Source of the DNA: Alphaproteobacteria bacterium
GTDB taxonomy: Bacteria > Pseudomonadota > Alphaproteobacteria > Rhodobacterales > Rhodobacteraceae
DNA length: 64,000 nt
Assembly (NCBI GenBank): GCA_030429495.1
Contig: JAUIFH010000006.1
Span: 62,001-126,000 of the forward strand
Direction of reading: 5' to 3'
Shown piece after piece: positions 1 to 8,754 of this stretch. Below the pieces are notes generated by a model, which was not told the DNA's origin, searched no databases, and was given only the letters and a program-made list of their open reading frames with translations. A program made the translations under genes and the position numbers. The stretch's first letter is position 1, and the number at the start of each line of letters is the position of its first letter.

Positions 1-776
1 AAGAGCGCCTTCGTATAGGGGTGGCGCGGCGCCTTGAAAAGCTCGCGCGTCGGAGCGGATTCCACGAGCCGCCCGAGATACATCACCGCCACATGGTCGC
101 AGGTATGGGCAACGACCGAGAGGTCATGCGAGATGAAGAGGAAGGTGATCTTCAGGTCGCGCTGGATCTGCTTGAGAAGGTTCAGCACGTCGGCCTGGAT
201 CGACACGTCGAGCGCGGCGACGCTTTCATCCGCCACGATGAAGCGCGGGCCCGAGACGAGCGCACGGGCAATGGAAATCCGCTGCCGCTGGCCGCCCGAG
301 AAGGCATGGGGAAAGCGGCGCAGGTGTTCGAGGTTCAGCCGGCACTTGGCCGCGATCTCGCGCACGCGGGCGTCGGTTTCCTCGCGCGTTTTGGTCAGGC
401 CCATGACCTCAAGCGGCTCGGCGATGATGTCGCGCACCGTCATGCGCGGCGAAAGCGCCGCGTAGGGGTCCTGGAAGATCAGCTGGGCGCGCTTGCGGTA
501 GTCCTTGAGCTCCGGCCCGGCAAGCGTTCTTAGGTCGTAGTTCACCTCGCCGTCGGTATAATGCGCTGATCCGCCTGTGATCGGCACCGCCTTCAGCAGC
601 GCGCGTCCGAGCGTCGTCTTGCCTGAGCCGCTTTCGCCGACGAGGCCGAAGAACGACCCCTTCTCGATGTCGATATCGACATGGTCCACCGCCTTCAGGA
701 TCGACTTGCCGAAGAAACCGGAACCGATCTTGAAACCGACCGACAGGTCGCGGGCCTTGATCAGGGTCTCGCTCAT
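1..776 (-). CDS. ABC importer ATPase, OppF/DppF-like (partial, C-terminus off the left edge)
   Basis: Second ATPase of a peptide/nickel-type importer; it would power uptake together with the neighbouring OppD-like subunit. Reading the minus strand from ATG at 776 gives about 258 residues with no stop before the window ends. Visible motifs are Walker A (GESGSGKT, residues 47-54), the Q-loop (IFQDPYAALSPR), the signature (FSGGQRQR) and Walker B followed by DES. The last visible residues (RHPYTKAL) are the usual start of the family's C-terminal segment, so only a short tail is missing. The start codon overlaps the stop of the upstream ATPase gene (ATGA), which indicates translational coupling. 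The substrate cannot be read from an ATPase. Confidence 0.9.
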   Translation of the reverse strand, partial: MSETLIKARDLSVGFKIGSGFFGKSILKAVDHVDIDIEKGSFFGLVGESGSGKTTLGRALLKAVPITGGSAHYTDGEVNYDLRTLAGPELKDYRKRAQLIFQDPYAALSPRMTVRDIIAEPLEVMGLTKTREETDARVREIAAKCRLNLEHLRRFPHAFSGGQRQRISIARALVSGPRFIVADESVAALDVSIQADVLNLLKQIQRDLKITFLFISHDLSVVAHTCDHVAVMYLGRLVESAPTRELFKAPRHPYTKAL

Positions 777-1768
777 GCCGGGACCTCCGTATGCAAGTGA
801 CAGGCGACGCGGTGCGTGGGATCGACCTGCGTGTGGTGGGGCAGTTTCGACTTGCAGACATCGCCGATGATTTTCGGGCAGCGGGTATGGAAGACGCAGC
901 CGGACGGGCGCTCGAGCGGGGACGGGATGTCGCCCGCGACGGGCGTCAGCGGCGCGTCGAGGTCTTCTAGTTTCGGCAGGGCGGCGAGCAGGCCCTGCGT
1001 ATACGGATGCTTCGGGTTGCGGATGACCTCGCGCACAGGGCCTTCCTCGACAATCCGGCCAAGGTATTTGACCGCGACCTTGTCGGCGGTCTGGGCGATG
1101 ACGCCGAGGTCATGGGTGATGAAGATGATCCCCATGTGGAACTCGCGCACGAGGTCCTTCATCAGGTCGATGACCTGTGCCTGAATGGTCACGTCGAGCG
1201 CGGTCGTCGGCTCATCCGCGATCAGAAGCTTCGGCTTGGTGGAAAGTGCCATCGCGATCATCGCCCGCTGGCGCATGCCGCCGGACAGTTCGAACGCATA
1301 CTGGCTGAACCGTCGCGCGGGGTCGGAGATTCCGACGCGGTCGAGCATCTCGACCGAGATTTCCTTCGCCTTCTGCTTCGACATGTCGGAATGCAGCATC
1401 AGCTGCTCGACCATCTGGTCGCCGATGGTGATGGCGGGTGCGAAGCTTGCCATCGGTTCCTGGAAGATCATCGAGATCGCCCCACCCCGCACGATCTTCA
1501 GATCGCGCGCGCTCTTCAGCTTCAGGACCTCGACCGGGCCGTTTTCCGTGTGCAGGGTGATCCGGCTTTCCGGCGAATAGACGGCATTGCGGGCATTGAG
1601 GTGCATCAGCGCCTTGGCCGTCACCGACTTGCCCGATCCGCTTTCGCCGACAAGGCCCATCACCTGCCCCTTGTCGATGGTGAAGCTCACATCATCGACC
1701 GCCGTCACCAGACCCTCATCGGTCCGGAACTGGATGGTCAGGTTCTTGACTTCGATCAGTGCCGTCAT
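773..1768 (-). CDS. ABC importer ATPase, OppD/DppD-like
   Basis: First ATPase of the importer, 331 residues, normal family length. Walker A (GESGSGKS, residues 41-48), the signature (LSGGMRQR), Walker B (LLIADEPTTALD) and the H-loop (FITHDLG) are intact. The C-terminal region has the oligopeptide-type tail with conserved cysteines (PSGCVFHTRCP). It sits between the permease gene (4-base overlap at its start) and the second ATPase (4-base overlap at its end), so the operon order is binding protein, permease, permease, ATPase, ATPase. It works on the cytoplasmic face of the membrane. The family assignment is secure; the ligand is unknown. Confidence 0.93.
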   Translation of the reverse strand: MTALIEVKNLTIQFRTDEGLVTAVDDVSFTIDKGQVMGLVGESGSGKSVTAKALMHLNARNAVYSPESRITLHTENGPVEVLKLKSARDLKIVRGGAISMIFQEPMASFAPAITIGDQMVEQLMLHSDMSKQKAKEISVEMLDRVGISDPARRFSQYAFELSGGMRQRAMIAMALSTKPKLLIADEPTTALDVTIQAQVIDLMKDLVREFHMGIIFITHDLGVIAQTADKVAVKYLGRIVEEGPVREVIRNPKHPYTQGLLAALPKLEDLDAPLTPVAGDIPSPLERPSGCVFHTRCPKIIGDVCKSKLPHHTQVDPTHRVACHLHTEVPA

Positions 1769-2916
1769 TTCTTCGTATCCGAATAGGGGTCAGCCGCGTC
1801 GCGCAATCCGTCGCCGACGAAGACAAAGGCAAGGACCAGCGCCACGAAGAAGATGACGGGGATGAAATACCACTGGTAATTCAGAAGCACGTCGGCCTTC
1901 GAGACGTTCTGCATCAGCGCGCCGAGAGAGTTGACCGGGTCCTTCAGGCCAAGGCCGATAAAGGAAAGCGCTGTTTCGGAGCGGACCATGTAGGGGAAGG
2001 AAATCATCAGGTCGACGATGATGTAGCTGGTGAAGGACGGCAGCAGGTGGCGGCGGATGATGTGACCGGGCGAGGCGCCGCACAGTTCGGCTGCCAGTAC
2101 GTATTCCTGCGTTCGTTCCGTCAGAAGGTGCGTGCGTATTCGTCGCGCGAGTGTCGGCCAGCCGATCAGTCCGAGGATGATCGAGATGAAGAAGAACCGC
2201 GTCTCGGACGACCAGTGATCAGGCATGAAGGCGGCCAGCGCCATGAACAGCGGAATGGACGGCACGGTCCGGATCGCGTCGGTGATCATTTGCAGCGCTG
2301 AATCGATCCAGCCGCCGAAATAGCCGGCCACCCCCCCTATGATCAGCGCCAGAACAAAGGAGATGAAGACGCCAAGCGTGCCCACCGCAAGCGATGTCCA
2401 GATCGCGTGCAGCGTTCGTCCAAAGATATCTTTGCCGCTCGCATCCGTGCCGAAGAGGTGGATCTTGCCGCCTTCGTCGAGACCGAAGAGGTGCCTGTCG
2501 GCCGGAATGAGGCCCAGAAGCTTGTAGTCCCACCCCTTCACGAAAAACCGCATGTAAAGCCGGTGGTCACGGTTTTCCGTTACGACCCAGCGGAAATTGG
2601 TCTTGATCGAGCGTTCGCGTTCCGTCGCATAGACGAAGGGGCGAAGCGAAAAGCCGTTCTCGTCCCAGAACTTCGGCATCTGCGGCGCGCCGTTTTCGTA
2701 GTTCTCGTCGCGACCTGCGATCGTAGGGTCGTAGGGCGACAGGAACGGCGCGAACAGCCCCATCATGATCATGATGACAAGTGCCCATGCCGCGACCATG
2801 GCAGTCCGGTTGCTCTTGAAGCGTGCCCAGATGAGTTGGCCCTGCGACGCGGTAAAATACGCCTCCTTGGCCTTCTGGTCCACGCCGCCGACAGTTGCTT
2901 TCTTACGCCAGAACAT
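1765..2916 (-). CDS. ABC importer permease, OppC/YejE-like with long periplasmic loop
   Basis: Inner-membrane permease of 383 residues. A first membrane segment lies around residues 38-58 and is followed by an unusually long soluble stretch (about residues 60-165) before the remaining membrane helices. The EAA-type loop that contacts the ATPase is visible (AAELCGASPGHIIRR). The long loop after helix 1 is a known variant of the OppC group (YejE-like proteins have it), so the length does not suggest a fusion error. The gene starts 3 bases after the stop of the partner permease and overlaps the ATPase gene at its end. Confidence 0.9.
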   Translation of the reverse strand: MFWRKKATVGGVDQKAKEAYFTASQGQLIWARFKSNRTAMVAAWALVIMIMMGLFAPFLSPYDPTIAGRDENYENGAPQMPKFWDENGFSLRPFVYATERERSIKTNFRWVVTENRDHRLYMRFFVKGWDYKLLGLIPADRHLFGLDEGGKIHLFGTDASGKDIFGRTLHAIWTSLAVGTLGVFISFVLALIIGGVAGYFGGWIDSALQMITDAIRTVPSIPLFMALAAFMPDHWSSETRFFFISIILGLIGWPTLARRIRTHLLTERTQEYVLAAELCGASPGHIIRRHLLPSFTSYIIVDLMISFPYMVRSETALSFIGLGLKDPVNSLGALMQNVSKADVLLNYQWYFIPVIFFVALVLAFVFVGDGLRDAADPYSDTKK

Positions 2917-2919
2917 CGC

Positions 2920-3927
2920 TTACCCCATGAGGCCGCGGCGCACGCGCGGGTCGATCAGGGCAAGCAGGATGTCCGTGGCGAAATTCAGCGCCACGATACT
3001 TGCCGTAAGAAGGAAGATGATTGCGCCCGCAAGCTGCTGGTCATTCGACCGCGCGAGACTTTCGAACAACAGCGCGCCGGCCTCGGTCAGCGTCAGGATC
3101 AACGCGACGATCGGCAATTCGTTGAAGATGCGGTTGAGGTCGAAGCCCAGCGAGTTGATCACGGGGCCGAGCGAATGCTTGGCCGGATATCGCCAGAGCA
3201 GCTTTCGTCCCGATACCCCGCGCGCCGCCGCCGCCGTCACATAGAGTTTGCCGATCTCATCAAGCATGAGCGCGCGCACCGTCTGAAGCGCGAAGGCCGT
3301 GGCTGACCAGCCGAGGATGAAGACCGGCAGCCAGGCGCGGCTCAGGAAGTCGCCGAATTTTGCCCAGGACCATGCCGCGTCCCGATACTCCTTTGAGAAC
3401 AGGCCGGTCAGACTGTCGCCGAACAGCACGGTCGAAATCAGCATGATGATGAGCGCGAGAAGGAAGTTGGGGAGTGCGAGGCCAAGATAGCTCACGAACC
3501 TGAGGGAGTTGTTCGTGATCGGACTTTGGGAGCTCGCGGATATGATGCCTATTGGTACCGCGATCGCATAGGACAGGATCAATGCGGCCATACAGATGCC
3601 GAGGGAAATCCAGAACTTGTCCGCAAGCAACTGGTTGATGTTCAGCCGCAGGATACAGCTGTCGCCGAACTCGCCGTGCACGAAGACATTGTAGACCCAC
3701 TTGCCCCACCGCTCAGGAAACGGCCGGTCCAACCCGAGGCGCTTCTTCTCAGCTTCGATGTCGGCAATCGTGATCTGGGAACCTTGCGTGTTCTTGAACG
3801 CAAGGTAGCGTTCCGCGCAGGTGCCAGGGACCAGTTCCATCAGGGTGAAGACGATGAGAGAGACGGTCAGCAGCGTCACCAGCGCCATGAAGGCTCGGGT
3901 CAGCGCGAATTGAGCGAATTGGGCCAT
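2920..3927 (-). CDS. ABC importer permease, OppB/DppB-like
   Basis: Inner-membrane permease of 335 residues with the typical N-terminal helix ending in a VPG motif (ELVPGTCAE), several further hydrophobic segments, and an EAA loop (VTAAAARGVSGRKLLWRYP). It would form the translocation pore with the OppC-like subunit. It lies 88 bases downstream of the binding-protein gene, and that gap holds a strong stem-loop, so the permeases are probably expressed at a lower level than the binding protein. The ribosome binding site before the ATG at 3927 is weak. Confidence 0.9.
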   Translation of the reverse strand: MAQFAQFALTRAFMALVTLLTVSLIVFTLMELVPGTCAERYLAFKNTQGSQITIADIEAEKKRLGLDRPFPERWGKWVYNVFVHGEFGDSCILRLNINQLLADKFWISLGICMAALILSYAIAVPIGIISASSQSPITNNSLRFVSYLGLALPNFLLALIIMLISTVLFGDSLTGLFSKEYRDAAWSWAKFGDFLSRAWLPVFILGWSATAFALQTVRALMLDEIGKLYVTAAAARGVSGRKLLWRYPAKHSLGPVINSLGFDLNRIFNELPIVALILTLTEAGALLFESLARSNDQQLAGAIIFLLTASIVALNFATDILLALIDPRVRRGLMG

Positions 3928-3959
3928 TGAGCTTTAACGTCCGGTCAGGGCCTCGGGGA

Positions 3960-3989
3960 CCGGGGCAGGCATTGTGCCGCCTGCCCCGG
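3960..3989 (-). terminator. Stem-loop between binding-protein and permease genes
   Basis: Perfect 11-base inverted repeat (CCGGGGCAGGC / GCCTGCCCCGG) with an 8-base loop. No run of T follows on the minus strand, so it more likely stabilises the binding-protein mRNA or partly attenuates transcription than stops it fully. This is a common arrangement in importer operons. Confidence 0.6.
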
Positions 3990-4015
3990 ATGAGTTTCAG
4001 GCTCGGATCACGAGA

Positions 4016-6055
4016 TCACTCGTCAAGCCACCACTGGGCACCCCGGTAGGGATACGTCCGGTAGTATTCGTAGGACGCGGTCTTGAACTCCGGGAAGTTC
4101 TTCAGGGCGTTGCGGTGATAGATCGGATCCGGCGTAAGCGCGGTGCCGATGAACAGCAGGTTGGAGACCATGTTCTCAACCAGCCGGTTCGCGGTCGCCT
4201 TGAACTCGTCCGTGCCCGCCGGCGTCGATTGCAGCGTGTTGATGTCAGCCATCATCTGCTTGACGTATTCGGGCGGCTCAACCCCGCTCGACCCGTTCGA
4301 GTCGACCCATTCGGCCCAGAGCATGCCGGTACGGTGGGCGAAGTAGTTCTCGAACGGCGGCACCCACAGCTCGTTGTTGCCGAGGATGATACCGGTCGGC
4401 TGGCCCTTTTCCCACAGGCCGACATCAAGCTGGTTGGAGGACTGCGCCGAGCGGTATTCGTCCGGCGTGATTTCCTTCACCGTCGTGTTGATGCCGACAT
4501 TGGCCCAGTGCTGGCCGATCAGTTCGACAACCTGTCCGGCGATACCCTGCGTCGCGAATTGCAGGTTCAGCACCAGCGGCGCGCCCGAGGGCAGATCGCG
4601 GAAGCCGTCGCCGTCCTTGTCGACCACGCCGACCTCATCCAGAAGCGCCTTGGCCCCATCGGGATCGAACTCGGCCGCGAAGCTCTTCCACTGAGGATCA
4701 ATGTAGTCCGGCAGCGGCGAGAAGCCGGTATACTGCTGGATCGCACCCTCACCGAAATAGGCGGTCTGGTTCAGTTCTTCGCGGTTGATCGCGACGGACA
4801 TCGCCTTGCGGAAGCGGAAATCGCCGAAAACGGCGCGCTTTTCCTCATCCGCCGAGGTAACGTTGAAGGAAATCGCGTGCATGGCAATCTTCGGCTTGAG
4901 CTGGACCGAATAGCCGCCCTTCTCCTGGTTCTCGAGAAGGATCGGCGCGTCAGATAGCTGGAGGGACTGGGTCTTGTAGTCCGCCTCGCCGTTGACGAGC
5001 TTCAGAAGCCGGACTTCCTGGTCGTTGGCATAGAGCTCGTCCATCTCGTTGATGTAGGGAAGCTGCTGCCCCGTCGTATCGACCATGTGGAAATACGGGT
5101 TGGCGACGAAATGCCGGCCTTCCGTGGTCTCGCGCACGACGATATGGCTTTCCAGCGTCGGCGCCGCATCCGCCGGCAGCTTCGCAAGCTGGTCGGGCGC
5201 ATTCAGCATCGGCGTCGGCGTGTCCATCCAGTCGGAGTTGCCGTAGTAGGCCTTGATCGCGGCATAGCCGTTCTCAAAGCCCAGTTCCTGCGCACGGGCG
5301 TCGGCGTCGGGATTGACGTCCGGGTGGAACTGGCCAAGGAAGTGCTTCGGCTGGAAGCCCTGGGCGTAGTGCGTGGCGAAGTGGGCCAGCAGACCGGGCT
5401 TCGGCGCCGGAAGGTTGAACACGACCGTGGTGTCGTCCGGCGTGTCCACCGTCATCCGCTCACCGGCGACGGTCACATAATCCTTCGGCTTCTCGTTGAT
5501 GTTCGGATCAAGCGCGAGGTTGTCGTACCAGAACTTCACGTCCGCAGAGGTGAAGGGCTGTCCGTCGGACCACTTGTGGCCCGCGCGCAGGTGGAACGTC
5601 AGCTGGGTGTAGTCGTCATTCCATTCCCACGACTTGGCGACGTTCGGCACGATCGTCTCAAGGTCATCGGAATAACGCACGAGGTTGACGTGACGCACCG
5701 ACATGAAGTCCGAGGTGCCCGCCTCGGTCGCGTTCGACAGGGCGTCGAGCGTGCCGCCGTAGCTGCCGACGGAATCGTAGGGCACCACGACCAGCGGTTC
5801 GGAGGGCAGTCGGTCGGCGACCGCCGCGAGCTCCGGGTTGCCGCGGATCTGGCTGTTCAAACCGGCCATGTCGGGGTTCTCGGAGAATTCCATCGTGCAG
5901 CTTGCCGCCGCCTGGAACTCATCGGCTTCGAACTGTTGCGGGAAGGCGCCAGCAGCGATCCCTCCCATATCGGCCACGGTGATGCCAGGGCAGTTGGCGT
6001 AGGCCGCCACCGGCAAAAAGAGCAGCGCAGCGCTGCCGTAAAGTATGCGTTTCAT
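4016..6055 (-). CDS. Extracytoplasmic solute-binding protein, SBP family 5 (peptide/nickel type)
   Basis: Periplasmic binding protein of 679 residues that captures the substrate for the importer encoded downstream. The N-terminus is a clear signal peptide (MKRILYGSAALLFLPVAAYA, cleavage about residue 20). The body contains family-5 features such as the WEWNDDYTQLTFHLRAGHKW segment and the following SDGQPFTSADVKFWYD stretch. It is longer than most family members (about 500-600 residues), with extra sequence early in the mature protein. A good ribosome binding site (GGGAG) precedes the ATG. It is the first gene of the five-gene operon. The ligand is unknown; the neighbouring sulfatase-family gene suggests, but does not prove, an ester or sugar derivative. 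Confidence 0.9.
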   Translation of the reverse strand: MKRILYGSAALLFLPVAAYANCPGITVADMGGIAAGAFPQQFEADEFQAAASCTMEFSENPDMAGLNSQIRGNPELAAVADRLPSEPLVVVPYDSVGSYGGTLDALSNATEAGTSDFMSVRHVNLVRYSDDLETIVPNVAKSWEWNDDYTQLTFHLRAGHKWSDGQPFTSADVKFWYDNLALDPNINEKPKDYVTVAGERMTVDTPDDTTVVFNLPAPKPGLLAHFATHYAQGFQPKHFLGQFHPDVNPDADARAQELGFENGYAAIKAYYGNSDWMDTPTPMLNAPDQLAKLPADAAPTLESHIVVRETTEGRHFVANPYFHMVDTTGQQLPYINEMDELYANDQEVRLLKLVNGEADYKTQSLQLSDAPILLENQEKGGYSVQLKPKIAMHAISFNVTSADEEKRAVFGDFRFRKAMSVAINREELNQTAYFGEGAIQQYTGFSPLPDYIDPQWKSFAAEFDPDGAKALLDEVGVVDKDGDGFRDLPSGAPLVLNLQFATQGIAGQVVELIGQHWANVGINTTVKEITPDEYRSAQSSNQLDVGLWEKGQPTGIILGNNELWVPPFENYFAHRTGMLWAEWVDSNGSSGVEPPEYVKQMMADINTLQSTPAGTDEFKATANRLVENMVSNLLFIGTALTPDPIYHRNALKNFPEFKTASYEYYRTYPYRGAQWWLDE

Positions 6056-6337
6056 ATGTCGCTCCCGTTGTTAGGCGTTGTTGGATTTTCTTGATGCTTG
6101 TTGTTAATCCGGCCCATTGCGCAAGACGCTAGAAACGGCCGGTTTCGCTGTATATGTCCACTTCCTCCCTTCGGATAAGTCCAGCGTCCGTGGGGCACCT
6201 GCGTCAGGCACATCGCAGGCGGACGTTACGGAACCTCTCGGCAAGCAAGCCCCGGAACCGGTCGAGGCGAGTATGTCCCCCCGGCAGAAAAGCCGTCAAG
6301 CGGCACGCGGCCGGATGCCCGAATGCCGGTTGCATTT

Positions 6338-7849
6338 TCATTCGCGCGGCACCGTAACTGCCCCATTCGGCGTCACCATGGTACGGTTGAAGCGGCTCGC
6401 GGCATGGGTCATGCGATGATCGGCCATCGCCCGGTACATCGCGATCAGCGTTTCGCGCGCATCCGGATCGCCCGAGATGTCGCGCATCTCGCCATCCGCG
6501 CGATGATCGAACAGGAGCGCCGGCAACCCGCCATTGAAATGCACAAGCGTGTGGTCCTGCCCCCGCAATACCGCGAGATTGCTGGTCTCCGGCGTAAGGC
6601 CAAGCTGGGTCTGCGGCAGGGTCGGCGCTACCGGATTACCGAAATCCAGCTCCGAGAACGTGAAGCAGCGCCAGTCGTGCGGCGCCTCCCCCCTCAGAAG
6701 CGGCATCAGGCTGCGCCCGTTCATCGTCTGTGGCACATCGAGGCCGAACCGGTCGAGGATTGTCGGGGCGAGATCGACGGACTCCGTTGGCAGGTCCACC
6801 ACCTTTCCGAAGGACGCCGGCAAGGCCGGATCGCGGATGATCAGCGGCGTGTGATAGGCCGCCGAATGATACGTTGACTTGGCCCAGATATAGCGGTCGC
6901 CCAACATCTCGCCGTGATCGGCGGTCACGACGATCAGGGTCCGGTCGTATTGGTCGGTTTCCCTCAGGAAATCCAGAACACGCCCGAGGTGATGATCGAC
7001 CTCCGTGGCCAGCCCGAGATAGATGGCCCGCAGCATCCGGATGGCATCGTCGGTCGGCTGCAAGTTGGGGAAGCCTTCCACCATGCCGGCAATCGGATTT
7101 TTCGCGTGGCACGGCGCGATGTAGGGGTGAACCCCGCACTCAACCTCCATCGACCCGAGGCGTTCGGGAAGCGGGATCGCGGCGGGATCGTACATGCGGT
7201 TGTAGGGTTCCGGCGCCACCAGCGGGTTGTGCGGCCGGATATAGGTCAGGTGCGCGAACCAGCCCGGTGCGCGGCCCCTCAGCGCGCGGATCGTGGCATC
7301 CGTCAGGAAGGCCGTGTCACTGTCCTCGGCTCGGTAAAGCGCCGGGTCGTCGGGGCGCGGGCCGTTCGGCCGGAAGATGGCCGGATAGGGCGGAACGTCG
7401 TAGCCTTTCGCCATCAGGTCGGCACGCCAGGGCAGGCTTTCCTCCAGCCGCATCTCCACGACTTCCTGAAAGCCTGGCAGGACCTGCTCATAGCTCGTCA
7501 GCGCCGGATCGCCGGTCGCATGGACGCGCGGATCGGGCGTCGCGTCGGTGTAGCCGAACAGCAGCGGCAGCCAGCCGGCCTTCCGCATCTCGGTCGCAAG
7601 GTTCGGCGCGTCATGCACAAGCGGCGTGCCGTTGCGCACCGAGCGGTGGTTCATCGCATATTGCCCGGTCAGCAATGACGCCCGCGACGGGCCGCAGGGA
7701 TTGGCGACCGAGTAGTTCTGCCGGAACGAGGCGGCATCTGCCATCAGCGCCCGCAGGTTCGGCAGATCGACGTGATCCGCGAGCGCGCCGAAAAGACAGT
7801 CCGCGCGAAGCTGGTCGATGATGACGAATAAGATGTTGTCGCGCGCCAC
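6338..7849 (-). CDS. Sulfatase / phosphonate-monoester-hydrolase family protein
   Basis: Alkaline-phosphatase-superfamily hydrolase of 503 residues. The sulfatase signature CGPSRASLLTG places the residue converted to formylglycine at Cys52 (C-x-P-x-R). Metal ligands are visible as Asp12 (IIDQLRADC) and Asp311-His312 (TADHGEM), and RPHNP near residue 205 is typical of the active site. There is no signal peptide, so it probably acts in the cytoplasm, as phosphonate monoester hydrolases and some choline-sulfatases do. The start is GTG at 7849 with a good GGAGG site 6 bases upstream. It lies between the importer operon and a divergent DeoR-type repressor, which suggests it hydrolyses the imported compound. 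Sulfate-ester versus phospho-ester specificity cannot be decided by eye. Confidence 0.88.
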   Translation of the reverse strand: MARDNILFVIIDQLRADCLFGALADHVDLPNLRALMADAASFRQNYSVANPCGPSRASLLTGQYAMNHRSVRNGTPLVHDAPNLATEMRKAGWLPLLFGYTDATPDPRVHATGDPALTSYEQVLPGFQEVVEMRLEESLPWRADLMAKGYDVPPYPAIFRPNGPRPDDPALYRAEDSDTAFLTDATIRALRGRAPGWFAHLTYIRPHNPLVAPEPYNRMYDPAAIPLPERLGSMEVECGVHPYIAPCHAKNPIAGMVEGFPNLQPTDDAIRMLRAIYLGLATEVDHHLGRVLDFLRETDQYDRTLIVVTADHGEMLGDRYIWAKSTYHSAAYHTPLIIRDPALPASFGKVVDLPTESVDLAPTILDRFGLDVPQTMNGRSLMPLLRGEAPHDWRCFTFSELDFGNPVAPTLPQTQLGLTPETSNLAVLRGQDHTLVHFNGGLPALLFDHRADGEMRDISGDPDARETLIAMYRAMADHRMTHAASRFNRTMVTPNGAVTVPRE

Positions 7850-7880
7850 CGCCCCCTCCGGTCTCGCCGCCGTTATCCCT

Positions 7881-7906
7881 CACGAATGCAACAATTTCGA
7901 TTCGTG
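7881..7906. promoter_or_regulatory. Palindrome 1 in the sulfatase/deoR gap (candidate operator)
   Basis: Perfect inverted repeat CACGAAT-N12-ATTCGTG in the 122-base divergent gap. Its centre is 27 bases from the second palindrome. A repressor of the DeoR family is encoded immediately downstream, so autoregulation and control of the sulfatase is a natural inference. Confidence 0.5.
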
Positions 7907-7909
7907 GCA

Positions 7910-7931
7910 ACATAAATATGTGGATTTATGT
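7910..7931. promoter_or_regulatory. Palindrome 2 in the sulfatase/deoR gap (candidate operator)
   Basis: Perfect inverted repeat ACATAAAT-N6-ATTTATGT, AT-rich in an otherwise GC-rich region, about 40 bases upstream of the deoR-type gene. Its position would cover promoter elements for either divergent gene. Confidence 0.5.
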
Positions 7932-7971
7932 GTGATGATGTGGGAAAAATTCCGCTTCAAGAGGTGTTGAT

Positions 7972-8754
7972 GTGCGACACGGCAAGGCCAGCCACCGCCA
8001 GTTCGAACTGATCGAGGTGTTGCGCCGCCTCGGCGGGTCGGCGCGCAATGCCGAGATCGCGCAGGCCATGGCCGTCTCGGAAGAGACGGTCCGCCGCCTC
8101 GTGACGACCCTCGCCGGCGAAGGCAAGGTCGACCGGCTGCATGGCGGCACTGTCCTGGCAGGTATCGAACCCGGCTTCTTCCAGCGAATCGCCCAAAACC
8201 CGGACGGCAAGCGCAAGATCGCCGCGGCAGTCGCCGACGAGGTGTCGGATGGCATGTGCATCTTCCTTGATGTCGGCACGACGACGAGCTTTGTCGCGGA
8301 GGCGATCCGCGCCCGGCAAAGGCTCTATGTCGTGACCAATTCGATGCCGATCGCCCAGACGCTTGCCAACCACAACGACAACCGCGTTGTTCTTGCCGGC
8401 GGTGATGTCGGCGGGGAGGAGCGCGGCACCTACGGGCCATTCGCCGCGGAGGTGCTGCGCCGCCATGCCTTTGACATATCGGTACTTTCGGCCAACGCGG
8501 TCAATGCGCGGCACGGCATCCTCGTGTTCAATCCTGACGAGGCCGATCTGGCACGGGTCGCGGTCGCGCAATCGCACCAGGCCATCGTGACCGCCGATCA
8601 CGAGAAGTTCGGCCGCAAGGCACCGCAGATTGCCTGCGCGCCCGAGGATGTTGATCTGCTGGTGACAGACCGCGCACCGCCGAAGGAACTTGCCGACGCA
8701 TTCCGGCGGTGGGGGATCGCGGTCAGGATAGCGAAGGACACGCACCGCCCATGA
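7972..8754 (+). CDS. DeoR-family transcriptional regulator
   Basis: Cytoplasmic repressor of 260 residues. The N-terminal winged helix is clear (ELIEVLRRLGGSARNAEIAQ, then SEETVRRLVTTLAGEGKV), ending in the LHGG motif of the family. The C-terminal half is the DeoR sensor domain, homologous to sugar-phosphate isomerases, with the DVGTTTSF segment. Start is GTG at 7972; the ATG at 7970 is in another frame. It is divergent from the sulfatase gene and overlaps the following phosphatase gene by ATGA. DeoR proteins usually sense a phosphorylated sugar or related metabolite, which fits a catabolic unit. Confidence 0.92.
   Translation: MRHGKASHRQFELIEVLRRLGGSARNAEIAQAMAVSEETVRRLVTTLAGEGKVDRLHGGTVLAGIEPGFFQRIAQNPDGKRKIAAAVADEVSDGMCIFLDVGTTTSFVAEAIRARQRLYVVTNSMPIAQTLANHNDNRVVLAGGDVGGEERGTYGPFAAEVLRRHAFDISVLSANAVNARHGILVFNPDEADLARVAVAQSHQAIVTADHEKFGRKAPQIACAPEDVDLLVTDRAPPKELADAFRRWGIAVRIAKDTHRP

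Noticed and set aside
6117-6419. 100-codon plus-strand open frame in the 281-base gap between binding protein and sulfatase
   Set aside because: It runs into the 3' end of the sulfatase gene on the other strand, lacks a good ribosome binding site and matches nothing. The gap most likely holds the importer promoter.
8709-8750. Earlier start for the inositol-monophosphatase-family gene
   Set aside because: It would extend into the repressor gene by 46 bases with a non-conserved leader; the ATGA overlap at 8751 gives the normal family N-terminus.
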